This document shows positions 24,460 to 35,082 of a DNA stretch of 64,000 bases, in pieces. Source of the stretch: Eleusine coracana subsp. coracana (Eukaryota > Streptophyta > Magnoliopsida > Poales > Poaceae); NCBI GenBank assembly GCA_032690845.1, contig CM064417.1, forward strand, positions 15,840,501 to 15,904,500, in the 5' to 3' direction. The position numbers and the translations under genes were made by a program. How positions within the stretch are numbered: the stretch's first letter is position 1; each line of letters begins with the position of its first letter. The notes below the pieces were generated by a model, which worked only from the letters and a program-made list of their open reading frames with translations, was not told the origin of the DNA and made no database searches.

Positions 24460-25561
24460 TTTTTTCCACCTAGGGCAAAGCCCTAGTGTCCCCTTTTATT
24501 AAGAACAAAAGGTTACACATTGTTTGGCGTTTACAATTTAAGCGCAGACCTGGAATGGAACTACCTCCAGATTCATTACAGATGATTGTCAGTCTAAAAC
24601 TCATTCAGACCATTCAAGTAACATAACTGCAAAATATCCCAAAAGAAAATGTCATCTATTACACATTTAGACGCCATGTTGTTTTTTCCTCACTTCACTC
24701 TTTTCATCCCTTCCGAGCTATTTCTTTCCTTTGGCTCCCCGAACTTGTCAGGATCTCCCTTGCTCTTTTTTGTAGTAGGCTGATAACATTACGCAATTTG
24801 ATCTTCTCCTCATCCGTTGGCTGAAACATGCCCAATACAATAGGAATGAACACATTTTGTAAAAAATTATCATGGGTCCTTTTAGTTCGAACTGATCGAA
24901 CACTGTGTTGTTTCTAGTGATCCAAATGGACCAGCAAGTGCAGCTAGGCAAATGCAGTGCATTTGTTCATGTCTAGGTAAGTTAGTTGGAGCCCATGTGA
25001 TGAATTTTGTTAGAGATCTAGGTTTAGTTGTGCATCCCACGCCATAGCAAATAAGGCTCCAAAAACTAGCTACAACTGGGCATTGGAAGAATACGTTGAT
25101 TGATTCCTTTGCCTTGCACATAGTACAAACGTTCTCTCCTTGCCATCCTCTCTTCAATAAATTGTCCCTTGTTAGGGTCGCGTTCCAGGCCAATTGCCAC
25201 AAGAATACTTTTATCTTGTTAGGTAATTTACTCTTCACATCTTCTTCAGTCTTAGTATTTTAATACCGGAATGCATCTTTCTATACATAGATCTGACTGA
25301 GTATTGTTTACTATTCTCCCACTGCCAGCATAAAAGATCGTCTTCATTTGAAAGTTGGGCTGTTGATAGTTTCTGAGTTAGAGAATAAAGTTGTTTCAAT
25401 TGATTCCCATCAAGTGACCTGGTGAAGGTTAAGGATTCAGTCCCATCCAAAACTTCTTTAGCTCTTGTTTGCTTTCTCTCTGCAATGAGATAGAGACTGG
25501 GGTATTCCTGCGCTAAAGGTTTTTGACTTATCTATTTATCTAACCAGAAACTAATTCTGGT
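24460..25561 (-). mobile_element. 5'-truncated LINE (L1-type) with perfect 17-bp TSD
   Basis: The insertion is flanked by TAATGGACCTTTCTATT at 24443-24459 and again at 25562-25578, identical over 17 bp. A poly(T) run beside the left copy is the poly(A) tail in minus orientation. The body encodes only the C-terminal part of ORF2, including a zinc-binding domain of reverse transcriptase. The 3' end has the inverted pair CCTAGGGC/GCCCTAGT common near plant LINE ends. Textbook target-primed reverse transcription with 5' truncation. Confidence 0.92.
24748..25450 (-). pseudogene. LINE ORF2 C-terminus with zf-RVT domain
   Basis: The pieces 25450-25235, 25238-24882 and 24951-24748 form the end of a plant LINE ORF2. 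Core residues include LPNKIKVFLWQLAWNATLTR and the zinc-binding pattern CTMCKAKES ... FFQCP, then WSIWITRNNTVFD. Frameshifts break it at about 25237 and 24900. The endonuclease and catalytic reverse transcriptase domains were never copied or were lost. Confidence 0.85.
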
Positions 25562-25578
25562 TAATGGACCTTTCTATT

Positions 25579-25712
25579 GATCCAAGGATAGATGGGTGGG
25601 GGATGGTTGAGACCAAGATGTGTAAGGATGGTGGGTAGATGAATTGCTGGTGTTAAAAAATGGAATGAAGTTTAATTTTTATAGTATAGATAGATACAGA
25701 CTAATAGCCAGG
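25579..25712. other. short non-coding gap between LINE and MITE
   Basis: AT-rich, nothing recognised. Confidence 0.4.
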
Positions 25713-25715
25713 TTA

Positions 25716-26066
25716 GAGCATCTCCAAAAGTTACCCAAAAAATTGATCCCAAAAGAGTACTTTTAATAGCAGCCCAAAAATTATTAGGGAGAAGTTTTCT
25801 TGTCTCCTTCAATACTTCTCCTAAAAATAGATCATGAAAACTTTTGATTGGCCATATCAGCATCTGGGATCACAACAGCATTAATTCTCTTGTAAATATA
25901 AGGATTAGAGCTTCCAATTTTTCTCTCGTTTCTAGCTATAAATGAGAAGAATTTATGGAGAGAATAAATCTGTGACTTATTTTAGGGAGGTATTAAAGAT
26001 GATTTTTAGATTAAATCTCATTAATTTGATATACAAAGAGTTTATGGGGCTCTCTTGGAGATGCTC
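25716..26066. mobile_element. Tourist-type (PIF/Harbinger) MITE
   Basis: A 351-bp AT-rich element with terminal inverted repeats GAGCATCTCCAA and its complement TTGGAGATGCTC, flanked by TTA at 25713-25715 and 26067-26069. TTA duplications and this terminal repeat are typical of PIF/Harbinger-derived MITEs. It has no coding capacity. Confidence 0.85.
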
Positions 26067-26455
26067 TTAGACTTGGAAGTCTGAAGGAAGGCAAATCAAT
26101 AAATCAGAACATAGGGTCTGTTCATTTGCATTAGAGGGCATCAAATAGTGGGGTATAAAAATTCCGGGGTCTTAAAAAAATCAGACATCCAAAATTTATA
26201 AGGGTGTTTGTTTCAGCCCTCTAAAAACACAATAATGTGCACAAAATGACAGATCGCTCCTATGTACATGCAACATTCATGTAAATAAAAATATCAATCC
26301 ATGCAAACCAAGATTATTCAACATTTTACAAGAGAAGCACAAATAAACATTTGTTCACAACATAACTACAAATAAGGAGTGTTCACAACACAACACTAGC
26401 ACAATACATGGTCGAAATTAGTGGTTATTGTACAAAGCATGTGCAATATGATCAT

Positions 26456-26812
26456 TCATGTCCTCATCACCTGTTTTATCTCCATCATTAGCATTACTGA
26501 AATGATTAGAGTGAACTCCCCATCTTCTTCTAGCATGTTGAACTCATCATCGTCATCATCATTTTCTCTAAGGAAATTGTGAAGTGCCATGCATGCAAAA
26601 ATAATTTTGCTTTGTTTTGCAAGTCAAAAACTTGGAATGCCATACATGATCCTAAACCTCTGCTTGAGGATTCCAATTGACCTCTCTACTGCATTCCTAG
26701 GTGAAAAATGTGCATAGTCGAATGTCTCTTTCATACCTTTAGGCATTGTTCCAAGGCAAAACTCTTGAAGATGGTACTTTGTTCTCTTGTATGGTGCAAG
26801 ATAACCCCATAT
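26456..26812 (-). pseudogene. PIF/Harbinger transposase (DDE_Tnp_4) C-terminal part
   Basis: DDE-type transposase of the Harbinger superfamily, which cuts and joins element ends. The minus-strand frame reads GYLAPYKRTKYHLQEF, GTMPKGMKETFDYAHFSPRN, AVERSIGILKQRFRIM and IIFACMALHNFLRENDDDD, and ends at TGA 26456-26458. AVERSIGILKQRF contains the E expected for the third catalytic acid. One in-frame TGA lies after IPSF. Upstream of 26812 the frame is lost, and the first two acidic residues are not visible. Confidence 0.85.
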
Positions 26813-26889
26813 AAATCATACTTACCTGCATGTGCCAAATACATTGAAAGGTTTAGGCATGTATGTATAAATATTTGAAATTGAACCTA

Positions 26890-27227
26890 TGGTAAAATTA
26901 AGGACGACAATTGCATACCCTCAGGTGAATGTGGAAACTTGTGACCATAATTGACCATGGCATCATTGAAAACTCTTGTTGCGGCTCAGAATCAACCTCC
27001 CATGTTGAACTCGCCGCTATCTTCGAGCCAATCATGGTACGCAGTAAGATGGGGGAAGCCTTCAGAGTGCGAGTTGAGGTCGAGGTTGTCGAAGTTGAGG
27101 CGCAATGCACTGTTGATGAAGGACTACGCTGGCTCACATCGTCAGGGACCAAGGAATAGGGAGGGGATTAGGGATCCCGGTTGGAGAAGAAGTCTCGGGT
27201 CCCGACGTCCCGTCTCCCCCGAAGCCA
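26890..27227 (-). pseudogene. GC-rich 5' exon fragment of the Harbinger-associated gene
   Basis: GC-rich sequence on the minus strand with several short open stretches (for example 27152-26898; another frame gives LNFDNLDLNSHSEGFPHL). It ends at the LTR element on its right. Base composition fits a grass first exon. No named domain is recognised. Confidence 0.4.
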
Positions 27228-28895
27228 TGTAAGCTTCAATACCATTGATGATTAGATCCCCAAGGTATGAATGTTTTGGTGATAGATGACAACTATAAAA
27301 TTATGGGCTAATATCTACACGAGTGTTGTTTATGCAAAAATCATCTCTAAACTCTACTACAAATCATATGGATGATGGTTGCCTTGGCGATGGATGACAA
27401 TGACCACAAGCATAGAGGCTTGCAAGTTTGATGGAGTCTAAGGGTTGATGAAGAAGGATCAAAGCTAAGGACAAGCTATGGAGCAAGTGTTGGGAACACT
27501 TGTCTAGTTGTTAGGGCTTTGAATCCATAGGAAAAATCGGACTATCAAGAGGGCCTATGCCATTTCTCTTAGGTCACGACTAGTCAGTGATGTGCATGGA
27601 TGCTCAGTGAATTCATAGGCACTAGGTGACAGCAGAGAAGCCAAGGAGCTGTTCGGAGAAGCCGAGAAACAAAGTCAAGTAAGGACGAGGAGTTTCAGCT
27701 TCTGGACAGAGTGACCTGACAGAGGGGTCAGTGGAGGCCGGACTGTACGGTCACTAGGAGATCAGGCAATCCAGAGAGAAGACTCAGCAAGGAAACTGCC
27801 TGAGTTGGATTTTGTAGAGACTGGACGGTCCGGTCTATCCAGCTCGACTCAGGGCAACAAGGAAGCAACTCTGGAGTGTTTCTGTAGTGGAGAGAGAAAT
27901 GGATCGGACGGTCCGGTCAGCTGACCGTACGGCCCGGTCAGTATGAAGATCAGCATTGAGCAGAGCCATTGGAGCTGGATCTGCAGTGACCAGACAATCT
28001 AGTCAGGCAGTGACCGGACAGTCCGGTCAGTATTCCCAGAAAACTGATTTCGTGGAGCAACGACTAGTTGGAGGTTGGAAGCCTATATAACTTTGTTGAT
28101 GGGGTCTTAGAGAGCTCTCTTGGCCAGTGGAATTGCTAGGAGCATTTGGTGAGAGCCAAAGGGAAAAGAGGAGAGCATTAGGAGGAGATATTGCATATCT
28201 TGAGAGTGCTAGTGAGAGTAAACTGAGCATTGATGCACATCTAAGGCTAGATTTTCCTTGAGGGTGTAATCTAGGTTGTTACTCTTATTCTATGGTGAGA
28301 CCTAGACCGGTTAGGTGTCGGTGATCGAGGCTATCGTGATCGGTTGTGAAGGCCGTCACACGTTTGTATCCGGTTTGAGCCCGCCGGTGAAAGGGGCATC
28401 GCTAGTGAGCGTCCGTGTCGGCTCAGGGAGTCTGGCAAGTTCTCGAGGGAGGCGAGCTTGTGCCTTGGTGGCAGCGGTGGCGTAACTGTGTCTTCACTCA
28501 GGGAGTGATTGCGGGCTCGTGTGCGAGAACTCCACTTTGGTGGTGGAAGGGACTGACACTCCGGTGGAAGTGGTCCAATGAGGAGTAGGGGAAGGCGCCA
28601 TCCTTTCGAGACCTCAGGAAAAAATTATGAGCATTCCTTGACCCCCTCTTTACTATTCTGTATTTGTGTGCTCTAGTAACTAGGGTGAATTGTGGCTTGC
28701 ATAGGCTAGTGTGCTTAGCTTCCGCGCTTGCTCTCATCATGAACACTAGCATGTGTAGGGTCTTGGCCTCCTAGAATTGTTAGGTTGTAATGATTGCTAG
28801 GTTCTAGTGGTGTGAACTTATAGTATTCGGATTTATAGTCGGCTTACCGTTTCAACCCCCCCCCCCCTTTTTTTGGCATGCCTTCGGTCCTTACA
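27228..28895 (+). repeat. 5' LTR of Sirevirus-like element
   Basis: 1668 bp, collinear with 35083-36735 with many substitutions. Positions about 27735-28035 hold repeated palindromic words of the type CCGGACNGTCCGG. A TATA-like CTATATAACTTTG lies at about 28082. A poly(C)/poly(T) run occurs near 28857-28874. Confidence 0.9.
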
Positions 28896-28896
28896 A

Positions 28897-28910
28897 TTAG
28901 TATCAGAGCC
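28897..28910 (+). other. primer binding site, initiator-Met tRNA
   Basis: TTAGTATCAGAGCC directly after the LTR; one mismatch (A for G) to the usual TTGGTATCAGAGC. Confidence 0.8.
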
Positions 28911-28948
28911 AAGTGCTCATCTTTGAGACTTCACCGCCTTGAGTAAGG

Positions 28949-30646
28949 ATGCCGGGAGAGGTGGGGAGCGTTCCCATATTCGATTAGGATGAATATGGGT
29001 ATTGGAAGGCACGCATGCAAGCCTACCTGGACTCCATGTTCCCATATGCGAATGTGAACCTACTTGTACCTAATTTCATTAAGAACAACGCTAAGGCCAA
29101 GAATGCTCTGTTTGCTTGCATTTCTAAGGACGTCTTTACTCGATTGGATGTGAGTGTGACAACACATGGTATCTGGACTGAGATTCAGAGTATCCGTTAG
29201 GATACTAGAGATGTTAAACATGAAAGATATTATGTGCTGAAGAACAAGTATGACAACTTCACTAGATTGCCACATGAGAGAGCTAATACTGTTTATTCTC
29301 GCTTTTATGTACTAGTGGAGGAGATCAATGCTCTTGGGGATGACTTCAAGCTCAAGCCTGTTGAGGTGATAAGAAGATTCTTGAGGCTATTCAAAGACCC
29401 CAAATATGAGTCCATCATCACCTTCACCTTGCAAGGTGACCTCAAGAGGAAGACCATGAACGATATACTTGGCAAGATCACTGCTTTTAAGAGCTATCAG
29501 TTAGGTATGGATGATCCTCAACCATCCAATCTAGCTCTTCAAGCCGAGAAGCAAGAGCTTATCAAGAGCAAGAAGAGCATGAAGAAGGCAGTGATTGAAG
29601 ATGATGATGATGATTTGAGTGAGGACTTGGCTCTTCACATGAAGAAGATGAGGAACTTCAAGAACAAGTTTGCTTCCAAGTCCAAAGGCAAGTGTTTCAA
29701 CTGTGGATCCAAGAATCACTTTGTTCGAGATTGCCCTAAGCCAAAGAAAGAAGCTTTCAACTCCAAAGACTCAAGTGATGAAGACGAAGAAGAAGACCCC
29801 AAAGCCAAGCAAAAGAAGAAGAGGTACTTCAACAAGGACAAGAGCAAAGGCAAAGGCAAAGCTCAAGACCACAAAAAGAAGTTCACACGCAAGTCACTTG
29901 TTGGAGAGTGGACAAGTGACAACTCAAGTGACACATCCTCTTCCTCAAACAATGATGAAGAAGTGGCCGGCCTAGCCATGATCAAGACCACACTTTCACG
30001 AGCTCTTCCTCCACCTCCCACGTGCCTCATGGCCACAAGCCAACTTGGGCAGAGTGAGGATGAGAGCAGCGACGACAGTGATGATGAGGAGCTCTCATGC
30101 GCTGAGCTTTGGAGTATGCTTGAGCAAGCCCACGACATCGCCGTCAAGAAATACAAAATGCTGGAAGTGGTAAGAAAAGAGTGTAAGTTGCCTAAGGACC
30201 GTGTTCGTGAGCTTGAGAGTGAGCTCAAGGACCTTGTCACATCTCATGAGACCCTAAACAAGAGTTACGACAAACTCAAGGGTGATCATGTAGAGCTACG
30301 TGAGAAGTACGAGGCCCTTGAACTTACTTTCGAGGTCATCGATGTTGAGAACCTTGCCTCTCCCTCCTCTAGTTTATCTAAGAGTAATGCTTCCACTATG
30401 TGTGATGAACTAACCACCTCGGCCGAGGTTTCTTCTCTTGAGCTATTTGTTCTGGAGGAATATCACAAGCTCAAGGAAGAGAGGAAGATGGTGATGGACG
30501 GCTTTGAGAGGCTCACACGTGGTACAGCCATCCACAAGGAGATTCTTGGGAGAAACCTTGTAAATAATGTCTCCCACCGGGAACTTGGATCATATCCCGC
30601 CACCATCGACATCATCGGTCTGTGTGGAGATATTTGTGTCTCATGA
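28949..30646 (+). pseudogene. Ty1/copia gag (Sirevirus-like), nearly intact
   Basis: Gag structural protein. It starts at the ATG at 28949; an in-frame TAG soon after (28985) and another at 29198 are the main breaks, and 29234-30646 is open for 470 codons. Order: UBN2-type capsid region, zinc knuckle CFNCGSKNHFVRDCPKPK (C-X2-C-X4-H-X4-C, about 29696-29740), K-rich and acidic S/D/E hinge, and a long coiled-coil C-terminus ending at TGA. It matches 4913-6481 closely, including low-complexity parts. No protease follows in any frame. Confidence 0.85.
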
Positions 30647-30969
30647 TCTATACGAGATTACATCTCCAGAAGTGTGACCAAAGGAAAGGATTGTGCTTCA
30701 TGCCTATTGAGCAAGCTCTTATGAACTCGAGGTTAAACCCAGTCGCGTGATTCATGGACTAAGGCTCATACATACCTATTTGATTTTTAATTGCCTTGGT
30801 TCTTATTTGCACGATTCTTCATTTGGCATTTGCGAAAATATAAGGCCATACAGATCCACTATTCGAAAAGGAGTGTTTGAGAGTTCCCTCCATGTCCCAA
30901 GTACAGTGTTTATTTGGGTGTTGAGTGAGAGCACTTGGAAAATGGAGAAGTTCCTTGTTCTGCGAAAAT

Positions 30970-31175
30970 TCCTATAATGTCGTATAGTCCGATCACTGGA
31001 CCATGCAGTCCGGTCAGTGTCAAGTGCACAGTGTCATGAGTCAGTCTGGTCATAGAGATCGGACAAAATGGTCCTAGAGACCGGACCGTCCGGTCTGTGT
31101 GGGTTGCCAGCAGACTCGAGACCTGACCAGACAGTCCGGTCTAGAGACCGTACCGTCTAGTCACTATACTGAAAA
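30970..31175 (+). repeat. internal cluster of LTR-type palindromic motifs
   Basis: Several near-palindromes such as GACCGGACCGTCCGGTC occur here, outside the LTRs but with the same words as 27735-28035. The sister element has the corresponding cluster at 3430-3640. Confidence 0.75.
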
Positions 31176-31259
31176 TGCGACCTCAGATTATCTCAGTGAC
31201 CGTTGATTGTTCTGTGATGAATCTCGGTCGTTCGTCGATTTCTTGACCTATGTCAAAGT

Positions 31260-32133
31260 CGTGAATACCTTTCTCTTCCTCGTTCGACTCCCGACGCCAA
31301 GAGCTCGCCCCAAACGCCGCCGCTGTCGACCCCACCATCGTCATGCCGTCCCCCACCGAGCCTAGCTCACCCGCGTGCCCACATCATCGCTGGCTCACCT
31401 CCTTGCCTCCATCGCACGTTCCTACGCCCACAGCTTACACGCGCACAAACGTCACCTCTTGTAGAGTCGTCGCTGCCGCTTTTGTTCGCCGTCGCGTAGC
31501 TCGCTGTCGCATGCCGTCGCTGCCCGGCCAAGCGCCGTCGCCCTGCACCCCCTTGCTATCGCGCGCGCGCCCAGGCATCACCTCACCGAGCTCCACTTAC
31601 AGAGGGCAAAGTCTTCCCCCATCCTCCACCTCCATTGTCGACGACCCAAAATCTTCACCGTTTCGGCAATCGACTGTGAGCTCTTGTTGGTGTTCGACGT
31701 TTCCATCTCCAAGGTATTGTGCTACTTTCTTCCTTTCATCAATTATGCCCTGATTGATCGAGCAATTAATTTAATTAATGCAATTAGGAATAAATGCCTA
31801 GCTTTTAGTTGCATTAATTAGTTGATTGGCTCAACCTCAACTAATTCCATGCCTAATTGTTAATTGCATATCTCGGGTTGTCTCCTGTCTAGTCTACAGT
31901 TAGATTAATTGACATTATTTGACTGTACACTAGATGACTCACACCAACCACTATTAGTCGATGATCACTATTGTCACATTGCTTTATTTGTCTAGTGATC
32001 ATGTCCTTCATCTTAGTGCTAGGATTTCTATTGTGCATTCTTACCTAGCGGTGCTTTGCTTGTAGGTTTATATAGGTTCTATGCTTATCCTGTGTATACC
32101 TACGTGCATGCAGTGACAGTTTCAGCAGCAGAT
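31260..32133 (+). other. GC-rich leader and AT-rich intron-like stretch before the second ORF
   Basis: 31260-31700 is strongly GC-rich and open in frame (136 codons from 31343), while 31750-32130 is AT-rich. A CCAAGGTATTG donor-like site at about 31710 and GCTTGTAG-type acceptors before 32070 suggest an exon-intron structure. No domain is recognised. Confidence 0.4.
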
Positions 32134-34460
32134 ATGGCAGGATCAGGTCAGGACAAGGGCAAGGGCAAGATGCCTGAGAAGCCCAAGAGCAAGAAGAGGA
32201 CCAGGTTGGAGTCGGAGTCAGAGAGAGCCTTGAGGGTTGCACAACACCTAGAGGCTATGGAGACAGCACGCAGGACACTCGGAGCACTATTAATCATTAC
32301 TACATAGACAGATGACCAGGGCCATAGGAGGAGCACCAGACAGAGGACAATAGTCCCAGAGCTGTGTACAGGAGTGAGGCTACCATCATGGTCGCAGGGT
32401 ACTCCAACTTCTCGTCAGGAGAGGTCATTGAGACCTGCAGAGTAGGGATCCTCCAGACAACAGGAGGAGTCTGAGAAGGAGGTGAGCTCAGAGTCTGAGA
32501 CAGAGTCCTCAGAGTAGGAGGAGACTGAGCAGCTAGCGCAGACTGTACCACAGAAGTCACCTCACCGGGCAGGAGACCCGCAGTGCACCTATGAGGTGTG
32601 CACCAGGAGGCTGCAAAGACTTGTAGCAGCAGCCGAAGAGGGCGACATACTTAAGGTTCCTGCCAAGGACTTTAAGGTGACTCATCTCGTCCCCTTCGAG
32701 CAGTAGGTTCCAGTCCCCAGGGACCCTGCTGCAGGAGAGAGGTACTGAACAGGGCTCCAGAGGAGGATAGCAGAGGGCTTGAGACGCTACCTTGCCAGGA
32801 AGGGCAAGGCTAGACTTTTTGTGCCATAGTAGTACACGACTTACCAGGCCATGAGCAGGGCCACACGCACTGACATGGAGCAGTACTTCACGTACTTACA
32901 TGGACTAGCAGACTTAGTCTCTGCTCCATACAGATACAGAGAAGACATCGTGCTGGAGTTCTACGCTACACTTTGGGTAGCCAGAGATCGTTCAGAGATC
33001 TGGTTTCTGTTCAGAGGAGAGCCTCAGAGGTTGACCAAGGAGGACCTCATAGCTACACCGAGACTTCTTGCTTCAAACTTGTAGTTGTATAGGAGTACCT
33101 ACGGGACTTTTTCTCCACCCTGCAGACCACAGGGAGGGATGCTTCCTCCAGACGACATGGTGTCGATCGCCTTTCCACTACCACACACACCTGGCTTTGA
33201 TAGAGACCCTGCAAGACTCACCGCAGAGGTGAAGGTGGTCACGCTCTTGCACCAGTGGGCAGTGGTAGCTATTCTGAGGAGACAACACTTTGACTTGACA
33301 AATCTGCTCATTGCTGATATGGAAAAGGTTATCTCCGAGAGGGTTGGAGGATGACACCTAGTCTACAGGCCGTACATTTGCTATCTTCTGAGGAGACTAG
33401 GGATTGTGACTGAGCAGCAGTATGAGGCATTTCCTGAGGTGACCACGAGCTATGCACCTCGAGTCCCCAGGCTATCACAGTTAGCCTCGAGCTAGCAGAC
33501 GAGAGAGGAGGAGCAGGAGTCCCCGCTAGTTACTCACGAGGAGGCAGCTCATCCGAAGACGGTGGTTCCTGAGTCAGCCAACACTGGAGCACCACCCCAG
33601 TCAGTAGTTTCAAAGACAGATCACGCAGCCTCCAAAGCAACACTTGCAGGACGCCTAGGTGACTTCATCTGGAACTCAGCTGAGGAGAGACGTCAGATTA
33701 TGGAGGTGATCAGGGGTCAGGCAGAGCTCCGAAGATAGCAGATGGCACTCTGGTGACCACACTGATGACACAGATGGTAGAGTTCACTTAGAGACAGGCC
33801 AGCCAGCAGCCAGGACCTTCTACTTTCCCACAGTTTCAGTTGCGGCCGGCACAACCAGGATCCTTCACTACCATGATGACAGCCCAGTCTAGTGGTTTGT
33901 CATCACACTCAAGGGTGCTACCGACAGGGGGATTCGGACAGACCTTCTCTCGAACTCAGTTCTCCCCCGTGTCCGCCTTCTTGGTATCTGTGTTGTTTAC
34001 TTCACCGACACACTCTTCTACTTCACAGATGGCAGGACCCTCACTCCACCAGCAGCTTCCAGCCAGGAGTCTGACCTTCTCAGAGGTAGTGCATACCACA
34101 CAGGCAGCTCCACAGACAGAGACTCTCCTAGTGTCAGCTACAGCTCTACCTTCTTCTGCTACAAACACCTCTCTTATCACATCTCAGGTAGTAGAGGATC
34201 TTGTCCGTGGAGGCTTCACTCAGGAGGACATGGCCGATCTCACTCTTCTCTAGGCTTCAGTTGCACAGGAGACAACCACGGTCACACTAGTAGGACATGA
34301 CAGAGGGTCTGAGTCACCAGTCAACCTTGAGTACTTTGAACAGCTTGACGCTCAGGTGACACAGGCTCAGGCAGAGCAGCAGGATCCAACACAGGAGAAG
34401 CCCAGAGGAAAACCCATAGAGGACGTTGCTGTAACACCACCTTCTTCGACCACAAGCGCT
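32134..34460 (+). pseudogene. second ORF of the Sirevirus-like element
   Basis: Starts at the ATG at 32134 (MAGSGQDKGKGKMPEKPK). After several stops (for example 32305, and TAG codons near 32440-32530) it reaches a conserved globular block at 32851-33354: YFTYLHGLADLVSAPYRYRE, LEFYATLWVARDRSEIW, then PDDMVSIAFPLPHTPGF and LLHQWAVVAILRRQHFDL. The tail (33500-34460) is P/S/T/Q-rich with no fold seen. The block resembles what plant databases call putative plant transposon protein. It is not a reverse transcriptase, integrase or recognisable envelope. The same gene sits in the sister at 150-2502, so it has been carried through transposition. Confidence 0.65.
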
Positions 34461-35082
34461 TAGTTGTTCTCTTCATCTCTCTTTTGTGCTTGTTGCCAAA
34501 GGGGGACAAGACATAGAGATAGGGGGAGTGGGAGTGTGATCCTGTCGATCGAGAGATAGTAGCATGGGAGCATACGTGTACATTGGTTTTGGGAGTTAGG
34601 TACATTTGGATCTTATTTTGATGGATTTATCAAGATGTTCGTGCATTTTGATGAGTCATGGCTTTCATTTGCTTGTGTTTGACTCATCTTGATCTCACTT
34701 GGTTTATTTTCATACGCAGTGCTTTGTTTTTCCTTATTTATCCCGTTTGCCTGTGTATAATGCCATGATGATGGTTGCTTGCTTTTAATTCCTATGTAGT
34801 GTCATGCTAATCTGTTGTATATCATCATTCATGTCTTGTATTGCATGTCTTTATGCTTTAATTAATATCTTCACATGACATGCATGCATATAATCTAGAG
34901 CGTGCTTTTCTCTTTTTATTCTCTTAGCTCTTTATGATGTTTGATTGAGTAGGACCTTGTTTGTTCATTGCTTATGCTTTTGAGGTTCCTCTCAATCGTA
35001 GTGTAGCTCTATTAGCCTTGTTGTTTTATGATAAGATTATGTTAAGTAGTGGTTGTCATCAATCACCAAAAAGGGGGAAGAT
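34461..35082 (+). other. 3' non-coding region and polypurine tract
   Basis: AT-rich, no gene. The polypurine tract AAAAAGGGGGAAGA lies at about 35069-35081, directly before the 3' LTR. An earlier AAAGGGGGA copy occurs at about 34498-34505; extra polypurine tracts are known in Sireviruses. Confidence 0.7.

Noticed and set aside
31343..31753. Independent host gene (136 codons)
   Set aside because: GC-rich low-complexity P/S/T/R content in a retrotransposon leader, and its counterpart in the sister element (2887-3350) is not conserved as protein.
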